Notes: a model not told the origin generated them from the sequence alone. DNA of 64,000 nucleotides from Paulownia fortunei (GCA_019321725.1 CM033120.1:7507694-7571693), one strand, 5' to 3'. Positions 35,492 through 48,260 are shown, counted from the stretch's first letter. Translations and numbers: made by a program.

Positions 35492-36276
35492 AGCTTGCCT
35501 CTCGTTCTGTCCCTGCTTATCTCTATTCCAAGAATCTTCTTGGCTTTCCCTAGATCTTTCATTTCAAACTCTTGATTCAATTGAGCCTTCAATTTGTCAA
35601 TCTCCATTTGGCTCTGAGATGCAATCAACATATCATCAACATATAAAAGTAAGTAAATGAAAGATCCATCTTGTAACTTGTGTAAATACACACAATGGTC
35701 ATATTTGCTTCGAGTGTACTTCTGCCTCATCATAAACTTATCAAATCGCTTGTACCATTACCTCGGAGATTGTTTCAATCCGTACAACGATTTGTTCAAC
35801 TTGCAAACCCAATTTTCTTTCCCAGCAACTTTGAATCCTTCTGGCTGAGTTATGTAGATTTCCTCTTCCAAATCACCATGCAAGAATGTCGTCTTCACAT
35901 CAAGTTGAGCTAGCTCCAAATTCAATTGCACTGCCAAGGCTAACAAAATTCTAATGGAAGAATGTTTAACAACTGGAGAAAATACCTCATTATAATCAAT
36001 TCCTTCCTTCTGAGTGTAGCCGTTAGCTACCAATCTTGCCTTGTAGCGCATATCATTCTTGTCAGGAAATCCTTCTTTCTTTGCAAATACCCATTTGCAT
36101 CCAATTGCCTTCTTGCCTTTTGGTAGTTGCGTCACCTTCCAAGTCTTGTTCTTCTGAAGAGACTGCATCTCTTCCTCCATAGAACCTTTCCACTTCTCAC
36201 TTTCTGAACTTCGAACTGCATCTTGAAAAGTGGATGGAACATCATCATCTACAATTGGAAGTGCATAAGCCACCAT
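35410..36276 (-). pseudogene. Reverse transcriptase, TNT1-like element
   Basis: Two open stretches. The first (35758-36276) has KTWKVTQLPKGKKAIGCKW, VFAKKEG, RYKARLVANGYTQKEGIDY, NEVFSPVVKHSSIR and LNKSLYGLKQSPR, where a TAA replaces the Trp codon. The second (35410-35733) has LLLYVDDMLIAS with the catalytic Asp pair intact, then LGIEISRDR and GKLCLTQKKYL. So one stop codon separates two otherwise well-preserved halves. Confidence 0.92.
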
Positions 36277-36285
36277 ATCTGCAAA

Positions 36286-37176
36286 TCAAGCAGGTTTGTG
36301 AATTTCACGTCTAGGCCTTCTCATTGTAATTGGTTTAGGTTGCTCCAATGATTCTTGGGTCTGAACTTCTTCTTCTTCATCTGACAAATCCTCTGTTACT
36401 GGATTGTCACACTTAGCTGGAAATTTTTCCATTCCTTCTACCTCCACATGCTTTAGTGTATGCTCCGCCTGTTGCGGAGTACTGTCGGTCTTTTCACGTG
36501 TTACTTTCTTCAGCATGGCAAGTTCATCAAAGGTAACATCTCTACTAAACAACACTTTATTTGACTCGAGACACCAAAGTCGGTATCCCTTTACGCCAGA
36601 GATGATTCCTATGAACAATGCCTTCTTTGCTCTCGGTTCTAATTTTGATTCCTTCACATGATAGTAAGCAAGAGAACCAAAAACATGTAAGGAATCATAA
36701 TCAGCAACAGGTTTTTCAGACCATACCTCTAAAGGTGTTTTACCACCTATTGCGGATGATGGCAATCGATTTATGAGATGTTGCGCATATGTCACAGCCT
36801 CAGCCCAGTACTGCCTGCCCAACTCAGCATTAGACAACATACATCGAACTTTCTCCACCAAGGTTCGATTCATACGTTCTGCAACCCCATTTTGTTGTGG
36901 TGTCCTCCTGACTGTAAAGTGTCGAACAATGCCATACTTATGACAAACATCTTGGAAGGGATCGCTTGTGTATTTTCCACCATTATCTGTTTGGAGAACT
37001 TTGATCTTTCTTCCAGTCTGATTCTCAATCTGTGTTTTCCACTTAAAGAAAATTCCAAACACTTCATCCTTAGTCTTCATAGTATACACCCAAACTCGTC
37101 TGGAAAAATCATCAATGAAAGTGACAAAATAATATTTTCCTCCCAAAGATAGTGTCTTGGAAGGTCCCCAAACATC
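36286..37176 (-). pseudogene. Integrase, TNT1-like element
   Basis: A long open stretch (286 codons from 37146). The catalytic core is visible: FVTFIDDFSRRVWVY, LQTDNGGKYTS, then TPQQNGVAERMNRTLVEKVR, holding the Asp, Asp and Glu. LFIGIISGVKGYRLW and VLFSRDVTFDE follow, then an acidic linker. A stop after LDYVH (37177) separates it from the GAG-pre-integrase part, and another after IHKPA near 36286 separates it from reverse transcriptase. Confidence 0.92.
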
Positions 37177-37770
37177 TTAGTGAACATAATCTAAAATACC
37201 TTTTGTATTATGGATAGCAGTGCCAAACTTCACTCTTTTTTGCTTTCCTAGAACACAATGTTCACAAAAATCAAGTTTACATACCTTTGCACCTTTCAAT
37301 AATCCTTGCTTCACCAGAGTTTGCAAGGATTTTTCACTGGCATGTCCCAAGCGCATATGCCAAAGCTTGGTTGCTTCAAAATCCTTGTCATTGTTTGAAA
37401 TAGCTGCTGATGCTGTCCCAATAACTGTACTACCTTGGTAGTAATACAAATTATTTCTTCTGATACCTTTTATCACCACCAGTGCGCCGGAAGTAGCTTT
37501 CAAAACTCCATCTCTCATAGTCACAAATAAACCTTTGGACTCCAAAACTCCCAAGGAGATGAGATTTTTCTTCAAATCCGGCACGTACCGAACATCCATC
37601 AGAACTCTGGTCGAACCATCATGATTTTTCAATCGAATTGAACCTATCCCAGTTGTCTTACAAGCATTGTCATTGCCCATGTAAACAACTCCTCCATTGA
37701 TCTCCTGAAAATCAAAGAACCACTCCCTTACGGGAGACATATGATAGGTACATCCGGAATCTAAAATCTA
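37177..37770 (-). pseudogene. Protease and GAG-pre-integrase, TNT1-like element
   Basis: The protease active site ILDSGCTYHMSP is encoded across 37735-37770; the Trp before ILDSG is a stop. The sequence continues LMDVRYVPDLKKNLISLGVL. The GAG-pre-integrase segment LWHMRLGHASEKSL and a CEHCVLGKQKRV zinc-binding pair close the frame. Confidence 0.9.
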
Positions 37771-38665
37771 TTCGTCTGAATGGGATGTTGAAGGCAATAC
37801 CACCAGTGAAAATTCTGAGTCTTCACTTTCACCTTCAGCTACACATGCATCTTGAGTAGCTTTTCCTTTCTTCTTCAATTTGGGGCAGTCTTTCTTCCAG
37901 TGTCCTTTCTCATGGCAGAAAACACACTCATCTTTGGCAGGTCTGGATTTTGAATGAGATCTCCAACTTATTCCCTTCTTTTGGCTTTGTGATCGTCCTC
38001 TTGCAACCAATGCTTCATCTTCTGCTGCTATGTGCCTGTTTTCTTTTTTATTCTTTTTTCTTAATTCATAACTATACAAAGCAGCACAAACTACAGCAAG
38101 AGATACATCATCCTTCCCATGAAGTAAAGTAGTTTATAAATGTTCAAATTCATCAGGAAGGGATGATAACAATATCAAAGCCAAATCCTCATCACTAAAG
38201 GTTACATCCAAATTAAATAAATTTACAACCAATTGATTAAAGGCAGTAATATGATCATTCATAGATGTAGCTGGGCGGTACTCAAACCGGAACAATCGCT
38301 TCTTCATGAGAAGTTTATTCTGACCACTCTTTTTCAGAAATTTATCGTCCAAAGCCTTCCACAATGTGTAAGCAGAATTTTCATTTTTAAATGTATATTT
38401 TTGCTCTCTGGACAAGTACGATCGAATTGTTCCACATGCCAAGCGTGGTTTTCCACTCTTTTTCTTCAACATCATCTGGTTTCTTTTCTTCAATGGCGAT
38501 GTCTAAACCTTGCTGAAATAGACAATCCAGTACCTCACCTTGCCACATGCCGAAATGACCCGTACCATCAAATATCTCCACTAAAAATCTAACATTTGGA
38601 ATTACCATCCTTCCTTGTGTGGATGAGGAGGTTGATGCTCCGGTTGTGGAAGAGCCAGTAGTCAT
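37768..38665 (-). pseudogene. Gag, TNT1-like element
   Basis: An ATG at 38665 opens a Thr/Ser-rich start, then VRFLVEIFDGTGHFGMWQGE, the copia gag (UBN2 family) core. A frameshift near 38450 moves into the frame with SAYTLWKALDDKFLKKS, KKRLFRFEY and LALILLSSLPDEFEHL, then a stop. The nucleocapsid knuckle CVFCHEKGHWKKDC is in 37768-38079. Confidence 0.9.
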
Positions 38666-38729
38666 TTCGAACTCAAATAATAGTATTCAATATTACAATC
38701 AAAACAAACGAGCCTAGGCCGAACCTTCG

Positions 38730-38741
38730 GCTCTAATACCA
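38730..38741 (-). promoter_or_regulatory. tRNA-Met primer binding site, TNT1-like element
   Basis: The minus strand reads TGGTATTAGAGC, one mismatch from the standard site, two bases inside the 5' LTR. Confidence 0.9.
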
Positions 38742-38743
38742 CT

Positions 38744-39263
38744 TGTTGGGGGTATCGATAGTATAAAATACACAACAATAGTACTAATTATAGCAAGCTC
38801 CCAGGAAAGGCTGGAGGGGTCACAACGGTCCCACTTAAAACCCAGTCTCCTTAGACAGAACCTAATATTAAAAGTACTATGCACAGCGGACAAATACCCC
38901 AAAGCAAGTAAATATTGAATACTAACAATTAACAAAAGAATACCAGAATACTAAATGCGAAATTAAAAGACAAAAAGGAAAAAGCACACCAGATTTGATA
39001 ATGGAGTTCGGCCAACTTTTGCCTACGTCTCCGGACACCGCAACTGCGACAACTGCTTCACTAATCTCCCGAACAAATTACAATTTGGGTAAAATTACCC
39101 ACAACTTAGAATTTCCTAATTAAAGGAATTCTACAAATATAGAGAGAAGATAATATTTTGGTGTATTTCAAAACAAGGTGGAATAACCTATTTATAGACT
39201 AAGGAAACAAGTCCCTTTGGTATTTAACCGATGTGGGATGGAAATAAGCAAAAAAACCCAACA
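38744..39263 (-). repeat. 5' LTR of the TNT1-like element
   Basis: A 520-bp partner of 34233-34751. Confidence 0.95.
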
Positions 39264-39389
39264 GAGGTTGCTAAAGGCAGCCACATCCTTGAAACCTAGC
39301 TGCGAAGAAACTTCGGTGGCTGGGGAGTTAGCTAAAGCACTAGGCGAAAGCCCAGTGCCCAAATGGGGCCTAGACATGTTAGCTGACAT
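39264..39389 (+). other. Leader of copia C1, second part
   Basis: GC-rich continuation of 33978-34232 after the TNT1-like insertion. One frame is open to a TAA at about 39405 (ETSVAGELAKALGESPVPKW) and joins an open frame on the other side; no domain is recognised. Confidence 0.4.
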
Positions 39390-41704
39390 GGTTAAAACCA
39401 ACTAACTAGTAAATGCACTAGTCTCAAGTAATAAAATATGAATATTCAGGGTTGGTGTACCCAAGCGACTATGTAAACAAGTATTGAAAATGGGACTCCA
39501 TACTTTATTTTGACAATCGATTATGATGGGTGTATGGACAAAGAGAAACTAACTAATAATTATTGAAAATTGAAAAACTCAGTGATGAAGACAATGAAAG
39601 AGATGTTAAGGCTTTTGTTTTACCAATTCACTTCAATGTGACTTTTCACTCGCTATGGTTAAAAGGATTATTCTCTTTCATATGACAAACCAATTTTTAA
39701 TGTTAATCAGTATTCTTTCTCAAGAAATATTCTTTCTATTATTATCTAGCAATCTACTATATTTCTATGTAGATTTAAATAAATAAGAATGCATTAACGA
39801 TCCAGAAACCCACTAGCTTTTGACATAACGAATTATGCCTATAACTATTACATGTACCAGTTCATATATCGCTATTTTTAATTAGTCCATGACATGTATT
39901 AATCGAGCACTCATTGCGAAACTACCTGTTAGTCTCAATCTCAAGAAATAAATCTACTAAAAGTTTGTTGTTCTTATAATAGCATTAAGAACATAATACA
40001 TGCTCATCATGAATATAAATAATTTTTAACCGTAAACTAAAAATATCACATTTCCATGGATTGGCTAACCATAGCCTTAACTTAATATAATTAGTTCATT
40101 GTGAAACAAATTAAACTAGATAAATAAGAATTAAATATGTGTTGTTCAATATTTTCACTACAACTAATCAACAATATAAGAGATACAAAAGATAGGAATA
40201 AAAAATCAATCATTTCAAGAAATTCACGCAAGTTGGAATGTTGATTTCTTCTTGTATTCTGCATTTTCTTGTTATTCTCCTCTTCTTAGCTTGTCAAGAC
40301 TTGTTTTTCACCTTGTTCCCACTCCTAAAACTCTTAAAACAATGTCCTCAAGTCTTATCCCTTTCTCTTTTATACCTTTGCAAATTCTAATATCAGCCGC
40401 TAAACCCTAGTAGAGTTTTCCTCAACTCGCACTGCGACACCAAACTTTTGATTTCAATTCCTAAATTTGGTGTTGTAGCGCCAAACTCTCCATTCTTTTG
40501 GTCTGGAAAATCATTGAATGGGGCTTCAACGCGGTAAAATGGAGTAGCAGTGCGATATTCTCTATTTTGGTCTCGTCAAATGGCACCGCATCACAGCAAA
40601 ATGGTGTCGCGGTGTAAGTTTTGTTCTCTTCAACTACGACCGAGGCACTGCTTTGGCTTTGCACATTCAGTTGGCTTTTTTTTTTCTTGTTTTATTTTTC
40701 ATATTTTTGTGATGTCTCCATAACTGATGTATTATTACATCAAAATTTGCTCATATACAAAATTTATATGAACTTAAGTGTAGCATTAGCCGAATAATAG
40801 ATAAAACACATCAAACTTGTGAGATTAAGGGTGTAAAAATATGTAAATTTATAGTTTATCAAATACTCCCAAACTAATTATTTGATTGTCCTCCAGCAAA
40901 ACTGTGAATCAAAAAGTTCATAACCTCATACACTAATCATGATCGATTCGTTTTGATTACCCAACAACATGCCTCAAAGATTGCATAAGGTTCATTAAAG
41001 TAGAGGTCATTAAAAATACTAAACAAGCGACACTATAAGACTTATGCTAACCCAATCTCTTCATGAAGTTTGAAAGTGCGTGTGCTTTGCCAATCCCTGG
41101 TTTCATGCATGCATTTTAGTTAAGTTTATGAGAACAATGATTCTTATGGTTGATCATAGAAATTCTCTTTGGACATTACAAAGGCTTTTTTTTAATTAAT
41201 CGCTCTCCACTAATGTAGACAATTACACAAACTTAGATCAATAGGCATTATTAAGCTTGTAATATATGGCCTGAGACTAACTAACAATAGAAGGGAAAGG
41301 ATAATCACAAAGTAAGAGAGCATAACATATTGCATGTATATTCTAACTCTCTTTTCTTTTCTTCCTTTTCATCCATTTTATGTTTGGGATTTAATTTTTC
41401 TCTTTTTTTTTCAAGAATCCCCAAATTTCTTTTGACATTCTTGCTCTCACAACCCCCAAATAATTTTTTTTTCTTTTTTTTATCACTGTAGGTTGTGATA
41501 ACTTCTTTCAACATTTCTCCAAGACTCATACACCCAACTGCTTGAATATTCAAGCTCATATTGTTTCCACATGATCCCCTTATAAAAAACCGTGCATGAA
41601 AGATGTCGCACATTAAGCTCTCTTGAAGAATATAACATGGTTTTTGGGCTAACAAAGGTAGGTAGAATGAGTTTAAGGAGAAGTTGAATGGCGGTCATCC
41701 ATAT
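39390..41704 (-). repeat. 3' LTR of Athila-like element B, left part
   Basis: Shares CTCTCCACTAATGTAGA and the CTCCCAAACT..TATTTGATTGTCCTC-like block with the LTRs of element A. A GC-richer segment at 40410-40625 repeats words of the type GGTGTCGCGGTG and GCACTGCGACACC. The left edge is approximate. Confidence 0.65.
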
Positions 41705-42081
41705 TGTCACAACCTCCCAAAAATATGTATACACATATATAAACAACCTGTGCAACATAATTTATGCATGTATGCGAGTGTATAACTTTTTTTTTCCTAA
41801 TTAGTTTGACATAACATTGATAAAGTAAAGTGCTTTAATATCTTGTAACACTGTATATACATAGATAGTTATTTGAACGATAAAAAGTCTATCAAAATCA
41901 TCACAAACTCAGACTCATTTACAATGGAGTTTTGAAAGTGATATACAGGATAAGGTCACTAATATAATATAATAGACCATAGAATTAAAAGCACAGCCTA
42001 CAAAATAGCCCAACAGGTCATCATCCAAGTACATAGATGTTTGAAAGCCTGTAGGAGCTCCACAACTAGCCTAGTAAATCT

Positions 42082-44257
42082 TGTTAGAGTAGTGATCGGC
42101 GAGCCAATTAATCTGGTTGTTCTTATACTCTGGTGAATTATTCTTATTTATATTAATCTCATTTAAATGACAATCTTTATCTTAAATTCATCATAAGAAT
42201 TAGATAAAGTCCTTAGATCACATATAGCTATAGGGTGTTGTTGCGCATATGATGGTGATCGTGGAATGTGCCTCTAAGGCTGTGATCTTAAAACGTTCCA
42301 AGTCAAGGATCAATGAGATGGGACATCAATGATCTTGTTGAGACTTGCGCATACGATGTAGGCTCGAAAGAAAGATGCCTCATTCCATAGGTATTGGTGT
42401 GGAAATATTAGTGCATGTATGTGGGTGCTTGCTAGGAACAAGTACATTGAACAACCCCACCTGAAAATTCCCAATTGAAAATATTCTATTGTCAAATGAG
42501 AATTTTCTCGTTACGATAGTGCAAGAATTAATCCTTGGACTTGAGGCACCATGGTAACCTTGTACATGACATGTTGTACTTTGATGTATTTCCCAATTGC
42601 ATGACAATCACAAGGGGTTTATATTGGGTGTAACATCTTCATGTATAGAGATTAATGAGTGGCCAACAAAGGATCCGTCACCTATCTAGATGAATAGAAA
42701 AATCTCCTATGTATTCCACTATACTTGACTCTAAAATCCTTGACCAAGGTTGGATGAAAATTAGACGTGGGGTTTTCTAATTGTTTATCATCGAGTTAAG
42801 TTACTAGGAATGGAAACATAGTTATTGAGCTAATGGGGTTTCGATTCAACATCCATGCTCCAGGCTCAATCGGGAGATTAGATGACGGAAGGACCGTACT
42901 TGCATGGTATTCGTAATTGAAATAGGTTCGCACATTAACCTTAGACTAGGAGTCATGATGCATTGCTAGGTGCTTCCCATGTCTTGTGGGTTATTGGATT
43001 AATGAGTTAATTCCAAGAGAATTAATTAATTGGATTAATTAATTAGAACAATTAATTGTTCAACTAAGTCACAAGAGTTGTGAGCCCACAACTAGTTTAA
43101 AGTGAACCTAAGTGGTCACACACAAAACTTGGACAAGTCCATTTCTAGCTTAGAAATTAATCCAAGTGTTGGATTAAATTAATTCATGTGATTAATTAAT
43201 AGGGGTTAAATTAATTCAAGTGTGGAATTAATTTAATTAATTAATTGAATTAATTGATTGGACCTAATTGGATTAGAGAGCCCAATTGGAACATTTAATT
43301 AATTGATTGAATCAATTAATTAAGATGAACCTAATTAATTAAATGAATTAATTTAATTGATTGGATCAATTAAAGTAGGGCCTAATTGATTACTTAGGCT
43401 TAGACCCATTAGGTGTGGGCTTGTAGGAAGCCCATTAGAAAATTGGATTAAGAATCCAATTCCTAGAGTAAGTTGAATTGAGAAATCAATTTCTAAGAGG
43501 TAATAAGGAAAAAGAAAAGTCCTTATGGGATAAAAAAACTTACTAAAAGAGTTGGAGAAAAGAAAGGAAGAAGAGTCCTACATGGAAATGACTTGTTGTA
43601 GCCTTTATTGACAATCTTCTTAAATATTTTTTAAGGGGATTCTATTGTAGATTTTTGTGAAGAAAAAAAAATGAAAAACAACCCCTCTCTCTTAAAGAAA
43701 AATAATTTTTGTCATCTTCAAAAATTCGTCCATCCTTTCCTTTCAATCTCCAAAAGTTCACCAACCTTTTATCTAGTTTAATTCTTGATTCAATTGTTGA
43801 ATTAAGAATTAAATTAAATACCTAAAACACTAATTGTTAGTATGTTCTTGTTCCAAACAAAATTGTTCTGGGATAGAATTATTGAATCAAAAACTACTAG
43901 CATAGGATTCGGTTGCGAGTGGGCATCTAAGGTGTGGATACCATTAGAGGGATAACATTTGAGATCCTATAAGCGAATCAGATTTCAATCAAAAGGGTTT
44001 TGAATTGAAGAACATGGAGATACTTTCATGCAGGGATAACGATTTGAATCATTTCAATCCTACATTAGCCGGAGGGCAAATTAAGCTAAGAGTTTTTGAA
44101 ACTTTCTTACTTTAACTATCAAAAAACACACAACTGAATAATCGCGAAAGGGTTCCAGAATTCATTTTAATTACATGTGATGTAATATATATTTATATTT
44201 TTGAAAAATTTTAAATTCCGCTGCGTATACATTTCTTGGGATCGCGCGAACCCAACA
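42082..44257 (+). mobile_element. Solo copia LTR inside the Tekay LTR
   Basis: 2176 bp, starting TGTTAGAGTAGTG and ending CGCGAACCCAACA, with no internal domain or second LTR. Flanks AATCT (42077-42081) and GACCA (44258-44262) compare with AACCA at the empty site in the other Tekay LTRs, consistent with a decayed 5-bp duplication. It is related to the LTRs at 31051 and 57129 (shared GATAAAGTCCTTAGA, TTGCGCATATGATG, GATGGGACA). Solo LTRs arise by recombination between the two LTRs of an element. Confidence 0.8.
43010..43400. repeat. TTAATT-rich palindromic block in the solo LTR
   Basis: Dense AATTAATT and ATTGATTGGATC-like words, the counterpart of 32930-33310. Confidence 0.65.
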
Positions 44258-46745
44258 GACCAGAGGTCTCAAGTCTCACCATGATCACCTACAATGCATG
44301 AACTTCATGAGCTAATGCTCAATAAGTAAAAAATCATGCATGGCAAGTGTATGATATAAAATCTCATGCAACTTATCTCTAAGATATGATGTAGTAAATA
44401 TGTCAAATTTGAGTACTCATAAATCAAAGAGTTTTATTCAAATCACTTCATTTTATTGGGCCATTGGCCCACCTGCTATACACCAGAAAGAGCTCTGCAC
44501 AATATCAATAATCAATAGCCATAAGCAAATTGACTTAGTCCAGGGGCCATCTCTTGGGATCACTAGAGGTCCACCCCCTGTTTTCCCCTATGATCCTCCA
44601 AAAGTCTTCCCACTGGCGGAGTTAATAAGGGCATAGTCAAGTGGTCCACCCTTTCATGACAACCAGAGGCACACCCCCTGTCAACCCCTATGATCCTCCA
44701 ATAAATAACACTCGTAGTGCCCCCAAAATATCACATAAGCATGCCTCGGTACACTAGTAGTGGCCAACCAAAATATTTTCTTTCTAAAAATCATTTCTCA
44801 AATCATGTCGTGCATGCAAGAACTTCAACTATACCCATATGCCATGCATGCACATGTAAATGCTCATGAATGGTATATTCAATATGAATGCAAGTCATCT
44901 TACTCTTAACATGTTTCGAGAATCATAAGACTCTTAAAGTACATAATATACTTGTCATCCAATCAATTTAAATATCATCAACACATTAGGTGTAAATGTT
45001 TCAAGATGTACTATGTTCACGCATTGTAGTTGCAAATAGACCTTTACTTACATTTCACTTGGTTAGTAGCTTAGTCTCGATTTATTTATTGTTCCCCTCT
45101 AATATTAGATGTAAAATAGCCTGTAATATTACCCAACATCAAACACCATCCCCAATTTGGCAAATTGAAAGCATAAAATATCATACTAAGACCTTAAACA
45201 CCAAGCTATCTAGGAACAATCAAACTTTTACAAACTAGAACCCAATATAGTCCCTCAAATACCTTAATTTCTCATCTTAGATACATGTAAATATCATATA
45301 ATTAAAGTATTATAACTCTAATAGCATGTACCTAATTGTTAACACTCAATAGAAATATATCTAGGTTGAAACATTCTAAGTTATCAAATGAGACAGATTC
45401 ATATTTTTATATTTTCTTGTTGTCCAATTTAGTTGCATGATAGTTTTGACATCTCTAAGCATATCCAACCACTTCCAAATTTTTACTACACTTATCTGAA
45501 ATCTAGAGCAATGTAATCATATTTATAATTTCCTAAAATCATTGATTTACCTCAGCAAAACCAGCCCATTTATCACAATACAAAAACTATAAGTTTTATC
45601 ATGACAGTTTTCAGTGTCTCTTTAAATATCAAACCAAATTTCAATTTATAATCTCTCCAAACTTACATACATCACCTAAACTCATATATAAACACATATA
45701 TGGTGAAATAATATAAATGTTTTAATCAAGTTATTATACATATAAAAAGCTTTAAAAACCTAAAACCAGCAAGTATACAGTTTCTGTCCCTAATAATTTC
45801 TATTGCGATTTTGCAACTAAAAATCCCTCTTTTGTGAATTAAAAGACCTTAGATAACATCCTAACATGATTATAAACAATAATAGAAGCTTTAAAAATCA
45901 TAAACCCTCAAACAATTCAAGAAATTAAATCAAAAGCATGAGTTAAACTCACCCATGCACAAATTTAAGCTTCTACTTGCTCCTCCTTACTTCCCTTTGC
46001 TTTCTTCAATTTTTTCTTTACTTGGAATCACTTGAGTGAAACTTATAAAATTTAATATGGAGGTTTGGGAGGTGAAATAGCTCAGAAAATGATTTTTGGT
46101 CGTGGTTCAAGGATAGAAATGAAGAAAAGTTGAGGTGGTAGCTTGAGTTGGCAGAGCTTGTGGTGTCAAGTGGTGGTTCAAATATGATATTATTCACACC
46201 TTATAAAACTCTAATCTAATGTTTCTAAATATTTATTTATCTATTTACAATCTATTTTAATTTCCATATGATCAAATGTTTGCACTAATTTCTTAATTGT
46301 TCATTCAATCTCTAAACCGATTGACATCCAATTCTTAAATGATTGTCTAGTTTGCATTTCTAAAATTATATGCACATATGAACCTTGTCATATGACACTT
46401 AAATCACATTATATCATGTCTAATATCCCAATTATGTTAATTCATGGATGTATACTCTTAAAATACTTCGATCTAATTAAATCGAATAATATAAACTTAC
46501 TAGTAACATCTTTAACACTTTCAAAATTATAACATATAACCGATGAATATCTAATATATTGACCAATCTATTCTTTTTCTTATATAAATATAAAATTACA
46601 TAATTAGGTTATAGGATCTCAACCACTAAGATCAAGTGATATCATTAGAGGTCTAATACTTAAGAATGCTATATAAGATGCCATGTAGATGTTAATACAA
46701 ATTAGCATATAAGTAGCATATAGTACATGAATCATATTGAATAAG

Positions 46746-46907
46746 TGAGTAGTGTGAGGCTTGAGTATTACATCTTCCCCTTCTTATTAAAATTTCATCC
46801 TCGAAATTTACTTACCGAAAGAGTTTTGAGTAGTGTGAGGCTTGAGTATTACATCTTCCCCTTCTTATTAAAATTTCATCCTCGAAATTTACTTACCGAA
46901 AGAGTTT
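46746..46907. repeat. Perfect 81-bp tandem duplication over the LTR-polypurine junction
   Basis: Units 46746-46826 and 46827-46907 are identical by eye. Each contains the last bases of the LTR (TTGAGTATTACA), the polypurine tract and the first internal bases. The copy nearer the integrase is the original internal side; which LTR end is ancestral cannot be told. Confidence 0.9.
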
Positions 46908-46940
46908 TGGATACTTAACTTTCATATCATATTTTCTTTC

Positions 46941-47327
46941 CTAAGAATCTTCTTTTGTTGACTGATTTCTCCATAATACTTTAACCAATGGGATCTTTTT
47001 ATTTTTGAGTTGTTTTACTTCTCGTAGAAGAATCTCTACAAGTCTTTCTTCATAACTCAAATCTGCTTTCAACTCTATGGTTTCATTCTTCAGAATATGA
47101 GATGGATTTGTAATATATTTCCTCAACATGAATACATGAAATATATTGTGCACTTGAGACATTGATCTAAGTAGGTCGAGTTTGTAAGCAACATCCCCAA
47201 TTCGTTCAATAATATGAAATGGACCAATATTTCTAGGACATAGCTTTTCTTTCTTTCCAAATTGCATAATCCCCTTCATTGGAGATACCTTTAGAAATAC
47301 TTGATCTCCTACGACAAATTTTAACAT
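46941..47327 (-). pseudogene. Integrase C-terminus and broken chromodomain, Tekay copy 2
   Basis: Carries GPFHIIERIGDVAYKLDL, VHNIFHVFMLRKYI and YEERLVEILLREVKQLK. The chromodomain ends at RNQSTKEDS followed by a stop; the corresponding Trp-Glu segment in copy 1 (EEATWEME) is lost, so the aromatic pocket is incomplete. Confidence 0.85.
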
Positions 47328-48260
47328 TCTTCTTCTTTGATCTGCGGCTTTGGACAGTTTGCATTCATTGACGAATTTGTGTCACAGCTTCTGTCATTTC
47401 TCAAAACATATTTGGGCCCAAAAGCTTCTTTTCACCAACGTCATCCCAATGAACTGGAGATCTACATTTTTGACCATATAATGCTTCATAGGGGGCCATT
47501 CCAATAATGGACTGATAGCTGTTATTATAAGATAATTCCACTAAAGGTAAAAATTTGCTCCATTGACTATGAAAATCTAATACACAAACTGTAAGCATAT
47601 CTTTCGATGTTTGTATTGTTCGCTTTGATTGTCCATCAGTCTGAGGATGATATGTAGTACTGAAAGATAATTGTGTTCCCAATACCTTGTGTAAACTCTT
47701 CAAGAACATAGACAAAAACCTTGAATCTCTATCAGAAATAATAGATAGTGGTACCCTATGAAGTCTGACCACTTCCTGCATATATATATGTGCATAATGG
47801 TCTATGGAATAGGTGGAACATATTGGAAAAAAGTGAGCAGATTTAGTTAGCCTGTCAACGATAACCCAAATAGCATCATGTCATTTAACTGTTGTAGGCA
47901 ATCCCAACATGAAATCCATAGTAATTCTTTCCCATTTCCATTCTGGAATAAATAAAAGCTACAAGGTTCCTGCTGGTTTTTGATGTTCTACCTTTATTTG
48001 TTGACATGTTAAATATTGTTCTACAAATTGAGCAACATCTCTTTTCATACCTGGCCACCATTAATGCGTTATCAAATCTCTATACATTTGAGTAGTTCTT
48101 GGATGTACTGAATATGACATTGAATATGCCTCTGCCAAAATATCTTCCCGAATGTTGTCTACATTAGGCACATATAGTCTTGTTTGGAATCGCAAGATAC
48201 CATTCTCTAACATATGAAAATCAGAAGACTTTCCTAAAGTAATATCTTTCATCATGTTAG
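47328..48260 (-). pseudogene. Integrase zinc-finger and catalytic region, Tekay copy 2
   Basis: 48061-48255 has the SYSVHPRTTQMYRDLITH segment with the finger just downstream. 47401-47781 has [39 protein letters not shown] and [20 protein letters not shown], which retains the second Asp and the DGQS region. Frameshifts near 47340-47400 and 47790-48060 break it. Confidence 0.85.

Larger units (their letters stand above)
34233..39263 (-). mobile_element. TNT1-like Ty1/copia element, nearly complete
   Basis: A 5.03-kb element with LTRs 34233-34751 (519 bp) and 38744-39263 (520 bp), TGTTGG..CCCAACA ends, and flanks GAGGC (34228-34232) and GAGGT (39264-39268), a 5-bp target duplication with one change. 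By eye the LTRs differ at 10-12 sites plus two single-base indels, about 98% identity, making this the youngest element in the window. The order gag, protease, integrase, reverse transcriptase, RNase H is the copia order. Stops occur in every domain, so it is defective. Confidence 0.9.
41705..46772 (-). repeat. 3' LTR of Tekay copy 2, interrupted
   Basis: Without the insertion at 42082-44257 it is about 2.89 kb, matching the other Tekay LTRs. It begins TGTCACAACCTCCC and ends TTGAGTATTACA. Confidence 0.85.

Noticed and set aside
36778..37152. Plus-strand open frame of 124 codons
   Set aside because: Antisense to the TNT1-like integrase; no motif of its own.
42310..42607. Minus-strand open frames in the solo LTR
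   Set aside because: LTR sequence; the related LTR at 31051 does not preserve the frames.
46746..46907. Short regular repeats as a possible CRISPR-like array
   Set aside because: Only two adjacent identical units with no spacers, in plant DNA; a simple tandem duplication explains them.
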